64,000 nt of DNA from Mesobacillus zeae (GCF_003570705.1 NZ_QWVT01000021.1:1-64000); one strand, 5' to 3'; positions 36,943 to 45,312 are shown, counted from the stretch's first letter. Program-made: numbers and translations. The notes: generated by a model not told the origin, from the letters alone.

Positions 36943-37557
36943 TCATGCAAATGCAAGGATTGCGCGTACACCAATGATGGATAGTACGACAAAAAGTCCA
37001 AGTGTGATAATTGCGAAAAACTTTTGTGATTTAGGTGAAACAGTGATTCCCCAAGTGATGAGGAAAGTCCAGATGCCATTAGCGAAATGGTATACAGCAG
37101 CTACAATCCCTACAATATAAAGAGCCAAAGATACAGGATTGTCTACGATATTAGCCATCAAGTTGAAGTTGGCTTCTGCATCAAAGAACTCAACTTGTAC
37201 TTTTGTTTCCCAAATATGCCAAGTAACGAAAATAAAAGTGATCACTCCGCTTAGGCGCTGTAAGAAGAATTTCCAGTTGCGCGAATAGCCATAGCTCCCT
37301 ACATTGTTCTTTGACTGGAATGCAATATACATTCCGTAAATGGCATGGAAGTAAAGTGGGATAAAGATGATAAATGACTCAAGAAAAATTTTGAATGGCA
37401 GATTGACCATTACTCCTGCTGCCGTATTGTAAGCATCCATTCCCCACGTTGCCGTATAGTTAACGAACAAGTGGACTGTCAGGAACACCCCAACTGGGAT
37501 GATTCCTGACAGGGAGTGAAGTTTACGGTAAAGGTGCTGATTTTTTCCCCGCTCCAT
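36943..37557 (-). CDS. sdhC: Succinate dehydrogenase cytochrome b558 subunit
   Basis: A 204-residue membrane anchor with five predicted helices and the haem-ligand histidines in RKLHSLSG, LTVHLFVN, LYFHAIYG, VTWHIWET and AVYHFANG. This corresponds to the di-haem type B anchor that exchanges electrons with menaquinone. It is clearly homologous to B. subtilis SdhC. The aspA stop is only 33 nt upstream with no terminator, so the gene is co-transcribed with aspA. The start follows GGAGGCACTAACAC. Confidence 0.92.
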   Translation of the reverse strand: MERGKNQHLYRKLHSLSGIIPVGVFLTVHLFVNYTATWGMDAYNTAAGVMVNLPFKIFLESFIIFIPLYFHAIYGMYIAFQSKNNVGSYGYSRNWKFFLQRLSGVITFIFVTWHIWETKVQVEFFDAEANFNLMANIVDNPVSLALYIVGIVAAVYHFANGIWTFLITWGITVSPKSQKFFAIITLGLFVVLSIIGVRAILAFA

Positions 37558-37590
37558 ATGTGTTAGTGCCTCCTTTTGCTATTGCAAGTA

Positions 37591-39039
37591 TTAAACCAGT
37601 ACCGGTTCTTTTTCTTGTTTTTTGCTGTCTAAAAGTTCTTTTCCTGCAATGCCAGGATGCGTCATTTCAAATGGGTTTAAGATAAGGTCAAGCTCTCCAG
37701 CTGTTAACACGCCGCGTTCAAGAACGATTTCTCTTACTGGCCTGTTGCTGAGGATTGCTTCCCTTGCAATGGATGCAGCTGTTTCATAACCAACGTGAGG
37801 GTTGATTGCTGTAATCACGCCAACGCTGTTATTTACATAAGCAGCCATTCTTTCTTCATTTGCTGTGATGCCTTTTAGGCAATGCTCACGGAAAACATTG
37901 AATACATTTGTCATAATTTTGATTGATTGAAGGAGATTAAATACAATGACTGGTTCCATAACGTTAAGCTCAAATTGGCCTGCTTCAGACGCCATGCTGA
38001 TTGTCAAATCATTTCCAACAACCTGGAATGCGCTTTGGTTCAATACTTCAGCCATTACAGGGTTTACTTTTCCTGGCATGATAGAAGATCCTGGTTGGCG
38101 TGCTGGAAGGTTGATTTCACCAAATCCGCAACGTGGGCCAGATGTCATCATGCGTAGGTCGTTAGCGATTTTTGACATATTCAACATACAAACTTTAAGC
38201 GCTGCAGAAACCTCAATATAGCAATCTGTGTTTTGTGTTCCGTCAACAAGGTTTTCTGCTCCTGTTATTGGGAAACCACTGAATTGAGCAAGGTATCCTA
38301 CTGCTTTTTTGATGTATTCAGGATCAGCATTCAAGCCTGTTCCAACGGCAGTAGCTCCCATGTTCACTTCATGCAGGTGGTCTCTAGTTGCGCTGATTCT
38401 CTTGATGTCTCTTCTCAAAACGCGTGCATATGCTTCGAACTCTTGGCCTAGGCGTACTGGAACAGCATCCTGCAAGTGAGTACGTCCCATTTTGATAACA
38501 GCATCGAATTCCATTGCTTTGTTCATGAACTCGCTATGAAGCTCTTCCATTGCTTCAATCAATGCTTCCATAGTCATTAGTGAGGACAAGTGGATTGCAG
38601 TAGGGAAAGAGTCATTTGTAGACTGTGCCATGTTTACATGTGAGTTCGGGCTGATTACTTTGTAAGATCCTTTTGCTTCGCCAATCAGTTCAAGCGCACG
38701 GTTTGCAATGACCTCGTTTGTATTCATGTTGATTGATGTTCCTGCACCACCCTGGATAGGATCCACAATAAATTGATCATGCAGTTTGCCATTGATTACT
38801 TCTTCTGCTGCTGTGCTGATTGCATCAGCAACCTTGCGGTCAAGTTGTCCGATTTCGGCATTTGCAAGGGCTGCAGATTTCTTAACAATAGCCATAGCTT
38901 TGATCAGAGCTTCATCAATCCGATACCCGGTGATTGGAAAGTTTTCGATTGCACGCATTGTTTGCACGCCATAGTACGCATTAACAGGTACTTCTTTTTC
39001 ACCCAAAAAGTCTTTTTCGATACGGAATTGTTCAGCCAT
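37591..39039 (-). CDS. aspA: Aspartate ammonia-lyase
   Basis: A 482-residue aspartase that converts L-aspartate to fumarate and ammonia. The fumarase/aspartase signature GSSIMPGKVNP, containing the catalytic Ser loop, is complete. TSINMNTNEVIANRA, the SPNSHVNMAQSTNDSFPTAI region and GRTHLQDAVPVRLGQEF mark the active site. Family assignment to aspartase rather than fumarase is based on overall similarity and on the adjacent Dcu transporter. The start follows GGGAGATGACAGAAA. It probably supplies fumarate to the SdhCAB enzyme encoded next to it. Confidence 0.92.
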   Translation of the reverse strand: MAEQFRIEKDFLGEKEVPVNAYYGVQTMRAIENFPITGYRIDEALIKAMAIVKKSAALANAEIGQLDRKVADAISTAAEEVINGKLHDQFIVDPIQGGAGTSINMNTNEVIANRALELIGEAKGSYKVISPNSHVNMAQSTNDSFPTAIHLSSLMTMEALIEAMEELHSEFMNKAMEFDAVIKMGRTHLQDAVPVRLGQEFEAYARVLRRDIKRISATRDHLHEVNMGATAVGTGLNADPEYIKKAVGYLAQFSGFPITGAENLVDGTQNTDCYIEVSAALKVCMLNMSKIANDLRMMTSGPRCGFGEINLPARQPGSSIMPGKVNPVMAEVLNQSAFQVVGNDLTISMASEAGQFELNVMEPVIVFNLLQSIKIMTNVFNVFREHCLKGITANEERMAAYVNNSVGVITAINPHVGYETAASIAREAILSNRPVREIVLERGVLTAGELDLILNPFEMTHPGIAGKELLDSKKQEKEPVLV

Positions 39040-39067
39040 TTTCTGTCATCTCCCAATTTTCAATGTG

Positions 39068-39126
39068 GACAGCCGTCCGACTAAGAACGGCTGCCAAATT
39101 TATTTTCAAACCGGATATCCGGTTTG
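39068..39126 (-). promoter_or_regulatory. Two hairpins between dcu and aspA
   Basis: A perfect 20-bp palindrome, CAAACCGGATATCCGGTTTG (39107-39126), is followed in the minus direction by GGCAGCCGT...ACGGCTGTC (39095-39068). Neither has a T run behind it on the minus strand, so they look like mRNA processing, stability or attenuation structures rather than full terminators. They separate dcu from aspA. Confidence 0.55.
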
Positions 39127-39141
39127 TTTAACAGTGTGTTT

Positions 39142-40455
39142 TTATAAAACTATCATACTAAGAAGGATACCGATTATAACTGACCCTACACTTGCAATCA
39201 ATCCAGGTACCATGAAGCTGTGGTTCAATACATATTTACCGATTTTTGTTGTTCCTGTTCTGTCAAAGTTGATTGCAGCAACAACAGTTGGATAGTTCGG
39301 GATAAAGAAGTATCCGTTTACTGCAGGGAACATCGCGATCAAAAGTGCTGGACTAATGCCGAGTGAAATTCCAAGCGGCATAAGGGTACGAACTGTTGCA
39401 GCCTGGCTGTATAGCAGGATGGAAAGTGCAAACAGTGCGATTGCGAACAACCAAGGAGCTGTAGTTACCAAATCAGAGATAGAATTAGAGATCAATTCCA
39501 TGTTTCCTTGGAAGAATGTATCTCCCATCCAAGCGATACCGAAGATTGCAACGACTGCAGCAGCACCAGCTTTAAATACGCTGCCAGATACAATTTCTTC
39601 GACATTTGGCTTACAGAAAATCATGATCAATGCTGCGATAGTCAGCATGACGATTTCGATGGCAACCGGCATTGTCATGCGAGTGAAGACTCCTTCAACA
39701 TCCCAGCCTGGGCGAAGTGCTTCGAAAGATCCAAGTACAACAACCAGAACAGCTGCAAGAAGGAAAAGCATAACAGACAATTTAGAACCCGGTTTAGGGT
39801 CGAATGCTTTTTTGTCTTTCTTGATTGGTGCAAGGCCTTCTTCAAGGCGTTTCAGGTAATCTTCATCCATGTTAAGCTCTTTGCCTGTTTTACTTGCAAC
39901 AAATGCTGCGATCATACAAGCGATGAATGTAGAAGGTATACAGATCAACATGATATCAAGAAGGCTGATGTTGAAATCAGTCAGCAGGGCAAGTAACGCA
40001 ACAGTAGCTGCGGAAATCGGGCTTGCTGTGATTGCCTGTTGTGAAGCGATTACTGCAATTGACATTGGGCGTTCAGGACGAATACCTGATTCGCGTGAAA
40101 CTTCCGCAATAACCGGAAGAACTGAATAAGCAACGTGACCAGTTCCTGCGCAGAAAGTGAAAACGTAAGTGACAATCGGAGCGATGAATGTAATCCATTT
40201 AGGATTTTTCCGAAGTGCCTTTTCTGCTACAAAAACCAGGTAATCCATGCCGCCTGCAGCTTGCAGTGCACCTGCTGCTGTAATAACGGCCAAAATCATG
40301 AGCATAACATCAATTGGTGCTGAAGTTGGTTGAAGATGGAAAACGAAGACGAGAATGGCAAGTCCAACGCCGCCCATTACTCCCAAACCAACACCGCCAA
40401 GACGCGCCCCGATGAAAATACAGGCGAGTACTATAAGAAATTGAATCCAAAACAT
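39142..40455 (-). CDS. DcuA/DcuB-family anaerobic C4-dicarboxylate transporter
   Basis: A 437-residue protein of about 11-12 membrane helices. It shares with E. coli DcuA/DcuB the segments GARLGGVGLGVMGG, RKNPKWITFIAPIVTY, CAGTGHVAYSVLPVI and AITASPISAA, plus the C-terminal NFDRTGTTKIGKYVLNHSF. These carriers exchange external fumarate, malate or aspartate for internal succinate. Similarity is mixed between DcuA and DcuB, so I give no letter. The start follows GGAGGTAAGGAC. It is first in the operon, downstream of a Rex/Fnr-type site. Confidence 0.9.
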   Translation of the reverse strand: MFWIQFLIVLACIFIGARLGGVGLGVMGGVGLAILVFVFHLQPTSAPIDVMLMILAVITAAGALQAAGGMDYLVFVAEKALRKNPKWITFIAPIVTYVFTFCAGTGHVAYSVLPVIAEVSRESGIRPERPMSIAVIASQQAITASPISAATVALLALLTDFNISLLDIMLICIPSTFIACMIAAFVASKTGKELNMDEDYLKRLEEGLAPIKKDKKAFDPKPGSKLSVMLFLLAAVLVVVLGSFEALRPGWDVEGVFTRMTMPVAIEIVMLTIAALIMIFCKPNVEEIVSGSVFKAGAAAVVAIFGIAWMGDTFFQGNMELISNSISDLVTTAPWLFAIALFALSILLYSQAATVRTLMPLGISLGISPALLIAMFPAVNGYFFIPNYPTVVAAINFDRTGTTKIGKYVLNHSFMVPGLIASVGSVIIGILLSMIVL

Positions 40456-40582
40456 GTCCTTACCTCCAGACGGGTAAATTTTTTTAGGAATGATAAAATT
40501 GCAATATACCTTTACTGCTAATAACCGGTAATGGATGCCCTTTTATTGATCGGGCCCCTGTCACCTGCCTCCCGTGAAAATT

Positions 40583-40600
40583 TTGTGAACAACTTCACAA
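40583..40600. promoter_or_regulatory. Rex/Fnr-type palindrome upstream of dcu
   Basis: TTGTGAA-CAAC-TTCACAA is a perfect 7-bp inverted repeat with a 4-nt spacer, the layout of Firmicute Rex operators (TTGTGAA-N4-TTCACAA). Its core also fits the B. subtilis Fnr consensus TGTGA-N6-TCACA. It is centred about 136 bp upstream of the dcu start. The rest of the 525-bp interval 40456-40980 contains one further hairpin and probable promoters but no gene. Confidence 0.65.
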
Positions 40601-40613
40601 TATATTCCGTGTG

Positions 40614-40647
40614 CTTTCACACCCTGCAATCGGACAGGGGGTGAAAG
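40614..40647. promoter_or_regulatory. 13-bp inverted repeat upstream of dcu
   Basis: CTTTCACACCCTG and CAGGGGGTGAAAG, with a 7-8-nt loop, pair at 12 of 13 positions. No T run follows on either strand, so it is not an obvious terminator. It could be a binding site for the adjacent response regulator or a leader hairpin. Confidence 0.5.
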
Positions 40648-40980
40648 TAACCAAGAGACCAATTGTGTTTTTTCTTAGGAAGCATGGTCCCGGTTACAGT
40701 TAAAAGATTATCAGGCTCCCTACGAAAAACTACAGGAAACGACAGATTGTGTAGTTAACTTAATAAAGTTGTCATAAATGAGGGTTACTAGTATATGCAA
40801 AACCTTTATAATGAACAATGTTAGTAAAAAAAGCGCGAGCGTTACAGCAATGAAGGCCAGCCAGCAGTGGATTCGATCGTTACGCAAAGGATAAAGACCT
40901 TATTCCTTTTTATTTTGGAACACCTTGGGCAGATTGGCCCCTCACGAGTCTACGTGGATTAAGATGCAAAGGCGGCGAAA

Positions 40981-42249
40981 ATGATGCCCAAAAAGATTTT
41001 AATATATATGGCTTTAATGCTGGCGGTGCCGCTGGCGGGCGAAATGAAGTTTTATCCCCTTGAAGGCAGCCTTAGGATTAGTCTTGGTACACCAGTGTTT
41101 TTTTTCTTTTTGCTATGGTCTCGAAGGATTAACCCGGTCTTTTCCGGATTGCTTGCAGGAATAGCAGTTGTTGTCTTCCGAATCCTTTACGGAATTTATA
41201 TTGCGGGAATGCCAGCAATCGTTAATTTCGAACTGCATTTTCCGGTTTTCTTCTATTATTTATCGTTTGCAGCAATGTTTCATTATTTTCATGTGAAGAG
41301 CTACTACGGCAGCCCCTTCTTGCTTGGCTTGTTAGGTGTCGTGATTGAAATTTTCGCAAGTATTGCTGAACTTGCGGCAAGATCTTTGTTTATACATGTG
41401 CCGTTCACTCTCAATACACTTTTGACTATTAGCGGAATTGCGATCATCAGGAGTTTTTTCGTTTTAGGTTTTTTCAATATATTTGTTATCCGGGAAGCCA
41501 GGGCAGCCGAGCACGAGCAGCGCTTACGGATTGAGCAGATGCTGATGCTGATTTCCAATCTTTACGTGGAAATGATCCAGCTGAAAAAAATGATGAAAAA
41601 CTCGGAAGAACTGACTAGTGAATGTTACGTCCTCTACCGTAATTTAAAAGGGGAAGGACATAACGAACATGCGCAGGCAGCCCTTAAAATAGCCGGAGAA
41701 ATGCATGAAACAAAAAAGGACAGTCAGCGGATCTATGCAGGACTATCCAAGCTGATGGCAAAAGAAGATTTGAGTGACTTTTTAAGTATGAAAGAAATCT
41801 TAAATGTAGTCATTACATCAAATGAAAGGTACTCACAGCTTCTTGGAAAAAAGGTTCATATCCAGCTCATTGTTCCTGAGTCTCCCAAACGTTTCCATAC
41901 CTTCATGATTCTATCTATCGTAAACAATCTTGTATCCAATGCAGTAGAAGCGATTAAGGAAGACGGAGAAATACGACTTGAAGCAGCACTTGAGGGAGAC
42001 CACCTTAAAATATTGGTAAAGGATACCGGGACAGGAATTGCCGCCCGGAATAGGCCTCATATATTTGAACCAGGATTCACCACCAAGTTTGACCAGGATG
42101 GTATTGCATCAAATGGAATTGGGCTGTCCTATGTTAAAAATGTGATAGAAAGCCTTGATGGCAGTTTTTCGATTGAAGACAAGCAAGGACAATACAACAC
42201 TGTATTTGCCGTTAGCCTGCCTACAGAATGTTTAATGGAGAGAGGATGA
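40981..42249 (+). CDS. Sensor histidine kinase, GlnK-like
   Basis: A 422-residue kinase. Six or so hydrophobic helices fill residues 1-175 with no large extracellular domain. A coiled segment (about 180-250) follows, then a HATPase domain with N box NNLVSNAVEAI, G1 DTGTGI, F box FEPGFTTK and G2 SNGIGLSYVK. The phosphoacceptor His is not in a typical HisKA motif; HNEHAQAALK and MHETKKDS are candidates. Overall layout resembles B. subtilis GlnK (YcbA). The start follows AAAGGCGGCGAAA. It is divergent from dcu, so a C4-dicarboxylate or aspartate signal is plausible but unproven. Confidence 0.82.
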   Translation: MMPKKILIYMALMLAVPLAGEMKFYPLEGSLRISLGTPVFFFFLLWSRRINPVFSGLLAGIAVVVFRILYGIYIAGMPAIVNFELHFPVFFYYLSFAAMFHYFHVKSYYGSPFLLGLLGVVIEIFASIAELAARSLFIHVPFTLNTLLTISGIAIIRSFFVLGFFNIFVIREARAAEHEQRLRIEQMLMLISNLYVEMIQLKKMMKNSEELTSECYVLYRNLKGEGHNEHAQAALKIAGEMHETKKDSQRIYAGLSKLMAKEDLSDFLSMKEILNVVITSNERYSQLLGKKVHIQLIVPESPKRFHTFMILSIVNNLVSNAVEAIKEDGEIRLEAALEGDHLKILVKDTGTGIAARNRPHIFEPGFTTKFDQDGIASNGIGLSYVKNVIESLDGSFSIEDKQGQYNTVFAVSLPTECLMERG

Positions 42250-43181
42250 GATTATTGAATTTTTTTATCGTGGATGATTCAGCCCCAGTCAGGGCCATGC
42301 TTGCCAATATCATCGAGGATGAGGACCTTGGAGTGGTAAAAGGAGAAGCCGGGGATGGATCGGAAGTGTATTCCGATGAACTTCAAAATGCTGACATTGA
42401 TGTACTGCTGATAGATTTGCTCATGCCCAACCGGGACGGCATCGAGACAGTCAGGGAAATTGCGCCTTCGTTCAAAGGTAAAATCATCATGGTCTCGCAG
42501 GTTGAAACGAAGGACATGATTGGCGAAGCCTACTCCCTCGGTGTTGAGTATTATATTACAAAGCCGATTAACAGGCTTGAAGTTGTCAGTGTCCTAAAAA
42601 AAGTGTGCGAACACCTTCTTCTTGAAAAATCGATAATCAATATTCAAAAATCGCTGAACGTACTTGGAAGCTTTAACCCGAAAGCTGAACCCCAATCCTG
42701 GACTAAACGGCTACCCTGCTCCATTGTCTCAGCAGGGAAAACTGTATTGCTTGAACTCGGCATTCTCGCTGAAAGCGGCAGCAAAGACTTGCTTGATATG
42801 CTTTCAATCATGGCACAGCTGGAAAAAGAGGGTGTCAGAGAGACCCCCGCATTGAAAGATCTCTATGAAAAAATCGTCGAGAAGCGATATGGGCCAACCG
42901 TCCCCCCTGCTGAAGTCAAGAAAGAAACAAAAGCGGGCGAGCAGCGGGTTCGCCGCGCAATCCACCAGGCACTCGAACATATTGCCTCACTCGGCTTGAC
43001 GGACTTTGCCAATCCTAAATTTGAGAACTACTCATCAAAGTTCTTTGATTATTCCCAAGTCCGGATGAAAATGATGGAACTTGAAAGCAGGGGGGACCTC
43101 CCTCTCTCCCACTCCCGCATCAATATCAGGAAATTTATACAGGCACTATATATGGAAGCAAAGCAATTACAGGATCAATAG
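42246..43181 (+). CDS. Response regulator, GlnL-like (YcbB domain)
   Basis: A 311-residue regulator. The receiver domain (1-120) contains FFIVDDSAPVR, the phospho-Asp in LLIDLLMPNRDG, and the Lys in YYITKPINR. A C-terminal YcbB-type DNA-binding domain (about 185-305) is present as in B. subtilis GlnL. The start overlaps the kinase stop (ATGA), so the pair is coupled. The stop TAG is immediately followed by dispersed repeat copy C. Target promoters are unknown; the dcu promoter 500 bp away is the first candidate. Confidence 0.84.
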   Translation: MRLLNFFIVDDSAPVRAMLANIIEDEDLGVVKGEAGDGSEVYSDELQNADIDVLLIDLLMPNRDGIETVREIAPSFKGKIIMVSQVETKDMIGEAYSLGVEYYITKPINRLEVVSVLKKVCEHLLLEKSIINIQKSLNVLGSFNPKAEPQSWTKRLPCSIVSAGKTVLLELGILAESGSKDLLDMLSIMAQLEKEGVRETPALKDLYEKIVEKRYGPTVPPAEVKKETKAGEQRVRRAIHQALEHIASLGLTDFANPKFENYSSKFFDYSQVRMKMMELESRGDLPLSHSRINIRKFIQALYMEAKQLQDQ

Positions 43182-43182
43182 A

Positions 43183-43345
43183 AAAGCGGAAGCGCCCGTT
43201 CAACGACGTATGGACTGGAGCACACTGCCTGAGATAAAGGAAACACGAAGAGCGTAGCGATTCGATGTTGATTTATAACGCTAAAGGCGCGCACGTCCTG
43301 TGCGCAACGCCTTACTCGCACATCCTGTGCATTGTCGTAGGGTGG
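43183..43345. repeat. Dispersed repeat family 1, copy C (partial)
   Basis: It begins AAAAGCGGAAGCGCCCG directly after the response regulator stop. The CGTATGGACTGGAGCAC, GAGATAAAGGAAACACG, CGCGCACGTCCTGTGCGCAA and TCGCACATCCTGTGC blocks follow in the same order as copies A and B. The right end motif is missing. Confidence 0.85.
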
Positions 43346-43383
43346 TGCACAAGGATAAGCCCAAAGCTCTTGAACAATTGAAA

Positions 43384-43428
43384 GAAAAAATCCCCCCGGC
43401 CGCACTTGCAGCCGTGGGGATTTTTTCT
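43384..43428. terminator. Bidirectional terminator between the response regulator and hom
   Basis: AAAAAATCCCC...GGGGATTTTTT with an inner GGC/GCC pairing is suitable for both convergent genes. Confidence 0.82.
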
Positions 43429-43438
43429 TTCAAACAGG

Positions 43439-44668
43439 CTATACCTTTTCAAATACATTTGGTTCAAGGACGGGCTCACCCAGCACTTCGAAGAAACTAG
43501 CCTTATTGTTCTGCTCTTTTAGACGGGAAACGGTCGTTTCATCCGCCTCTAAAAAGCGCAGTGATTCATTTTCAGCGATAGACCAATTCGGGATGGACTT
43601 TAAAGTGGAATTTCCAAGCCCCATCATCACCCAATTTTGTTTTTCATTTTTACCCGCGGACTCAGGAACAGCCTTCACCAGATGCGGAATGGAAGGATGT
43701 TTCACCTTTCTGTTAAGAAGGGAGTGAATTAAATCTTCGATTACAGCGCTCGCTGTCGGATACATTCCGGCTCCCGGGCCCTGAAGGGTAATCCGCCCGA
43801 CAATGTCTGCTTCAATACTGACGGAATTCTCCACTCCTTCAATGTTAAACAAAGGATGGCTCTCTGAAACAAGTGTTGGCCGTACAGAACCGGTGATTTT
43901 CCCGCCCGCCCGCTGGATCGAAGCAATCAATTTAAAGCGAAGCCCCAGTTTCTCAGCCTGCTTGATTTGTTCCCCTGTAATAGAGCTGATTCCTTCCCTG
44001 GGAACATCATCCCAATCGGGCTTACCTCCAAAAGCGATTTCACTCAAAATCATTAGTTTGTAAAAAGCGTCATATCCCTCCACATCGTTCGTAGGATCTG
44101 CTTCGGCATAACCTTTTTCCTGTGCTGCTATAAGAGCTTCTTCAAACGATTTTCCCGCTGTTCGCATTTCGCTTAGAATGTAGTTGGATGTCCCGTTCAG
44201 GATGCCTTCGATTTTTTTTATTCTGTTTACATTTAAAAGCTGCAGAACGGTTTGGATAACCGGAACTCCCCCAGCCACTGTCGCTTCAAAACCAATTGTC
44301 ACCCCATGGATTCCGGCAAGTTTTTTTAATTCTGTTCCGTGAGCGGCAAACATTTCTTTATTGGCAGTTATTACATGACAGCCTCTATAAATTGCTTTTT
44401 GCAGATAGGAAAAAGCGGGCTCCCGTCCGACAATAGCCTCAACTATGACATCCAACCCATTAATTGCAAGGATATCTTCAAAATTATCCGTTACAAGGAT
44501 TCCATCTTCTATCCCTCGGTCCCTTTCCTTGTTCTTGATAAGCACTGCTGCCACTTCCACTTTCTTCCCGAGAATGGAAGCTAGTTCGCGCTGATGTGTC
44601 CTGATTGTATGATACACTCCCTGGCCAACCGTCCCAAAACCAAGCAGGGCAATTTTAATCGTAGTCAT
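43439..44668 (-). CDS. hom: Homoserine dehydrogenase
   Basis: A 409-residue NAD(P)-dependent enzyme making homoserine from aspartate semialdehyde. The nucleotide-binding LLGFGTVGQGVY, ATVAGGVPVI, the homoserine dehydrogenase signature GTSNYILSEM and EADPTNDVEGYDAFYKL are all present. After about residue 330 the C-terminus lacks a recognisable ACT domain, so threonine feedback may be absent. Two SAM riboswitches precede the gene, pointing to methionine synthesis rather than threonine. The ATG at 44668 is chosen for its spacing to AAAGGGG; 44677 is an alternative. Confidence 0.9.
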   Translation of the reverse strand: MTTIKIALLGFGTVGQGVYHTIRTHQRELASILGKKVEVAAVLIKNKERDRGIEDGILVTDNFEDILAINGLDVIVEAIVGREPAFSYLQKAIYRGCHVITANKEMFAAHGTELKKLAGIHGVTIGFEATVAGGVPVIQTVLQLLNVNRIKKIEGILNGTSNYILSEMRTAGKSFEEALIAAQEKGYAEADPTNDVEGYDAFYKLMILSEIAFGGKPDWDDVPREGISSITGEQIKQAEKLGLRFKLIASIQRAGGKITGSVRPTLVSESHPLFNIEGVENSVSIEADIVGRITLQGPGAGMYPTASAVIEDLIHSLLNRKVKHPSIPHLVKAVPESAGKNEKQNWVMMGLGNSTLKSIPNWSIAENESLRFLEADETTVSRLKEQNNKASFFEVLGEPVLEPNVFEKV

Positions 44669-44682
44669 TTTCCCCATCCCCT

Positions 44683-44781
44683 TTACATGCTAATGATTTT
44701 TTGAAGTTCTTCCTCTGATTCTCTCCCGGGAAGCTTGAATGTGCTGCCCGCCAACGCTTTTATTTCAGTCCATATAGTCAT
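44683..44781 (-). CDS. Possible small leader ORF upstream of hom
   Basis: A 32-residue frame, MTIWTEIKALAGSTFKLPG then RESEEELQKIISM, ends 14 nt before the hom start. It has no Shine-Dalgarno of its own but its ATG overlaps the TGA of a preceding 40-residue frame that begins near AAGGGGGAAGGGC. It may be a coupled leader peptide or chance. I do not recognise it. Confidence 0.25.
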   Translation of the reverse strand: MTIWTEIKALAGSTFKLPGRESEEELQKIISM

Positions 44782-44937
44782 GCTATGCGCAGCCGTCCAG
44801 GTTTAGGAAGGAAAGAATTTCTGTCTTGCTCCGCAAGGCGGCCTCTCCGACTTTTTCTGGCTAATTTGAAATTACTCCCGGCTGCCGGCACCATTTTTTC
44901 ATTGCCCTTCCCCCTTTGTTTTTTTGAAGATTGATAG

Positions 44938-45093
44938 AAAAAAGAACCCTCTTCATAAGAAGAGGGCCCAATGATCCTCCTCTTATCTGCCAGGCAATCT
45001 ACACCTGCAGGAATTAGCACCTTTACAAGGAAAAATCCCTTGTAGGTTGCCGGGCATCATTGGGCCTAGTCCCTCCGCCGCTCTCGATAAGAG
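44938..45093 (-). ncRNA. SAM-I riboswitch (proximal) with terminator
   Basis: Minus strand: CTCTTATCGAGAGCGGCGGA (P1/P2), GGGACTAGGCCC, GCCCGGCAACC, AAGGTGCTAATTCCTGCAG and the closing AGATAAGAG are all S-box hallmarks. The expression platform is the hairpin CCCTCTTC-TTAT-GAAGAGGG with TTCTTTTTT. It lies about 270 nt upstream of hom. Confidence 0.93.
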
Positions 45094-45154
45094 TATTTAA
45101 GTTATTTTTCACAAAAGCTTTCCGATTCCAGCCATACCGGACGAGCCATCTTCC

Positions 45155-45312
45155 AAAAGAAAAAGGCCCTCCCGGATAAGAGAAGGCCTTTCTGGCTTCT
45201 CTCTTATCTTTCAGGTATGAATACCTGCAGGAATTAGCACCTTTTCAAGGAATCATCCTTGAAGGTTGCCGGGCTTCACAGGGCCTAGTCCCTCCGCCGC
45301 TCTCGATAAGAG
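45155..45312 (-). ncRNA. SAM-I riboswitch (distal) with terminator
   Basis: Minus strand: the same S-box core, with a 33-nt block at the 5' end identical to the proximal copy (ending in GGGACTAGGC) and with AAGGTGCTAATTCCTGCAGG and AGATAAGAG. Its own terminator is AAAGGCCTTCTC-TTATCC-GGGAGGGCCTTT followed by TTCTTTT. It lies upstream in tandem with the proximal copy. Confidence 0.93.

Noticed and set aside
39107-39126. Intrinsic terminator of dcu
   Set aside because: The palindrome is perfect but is not followed by a T run on the minus strand.
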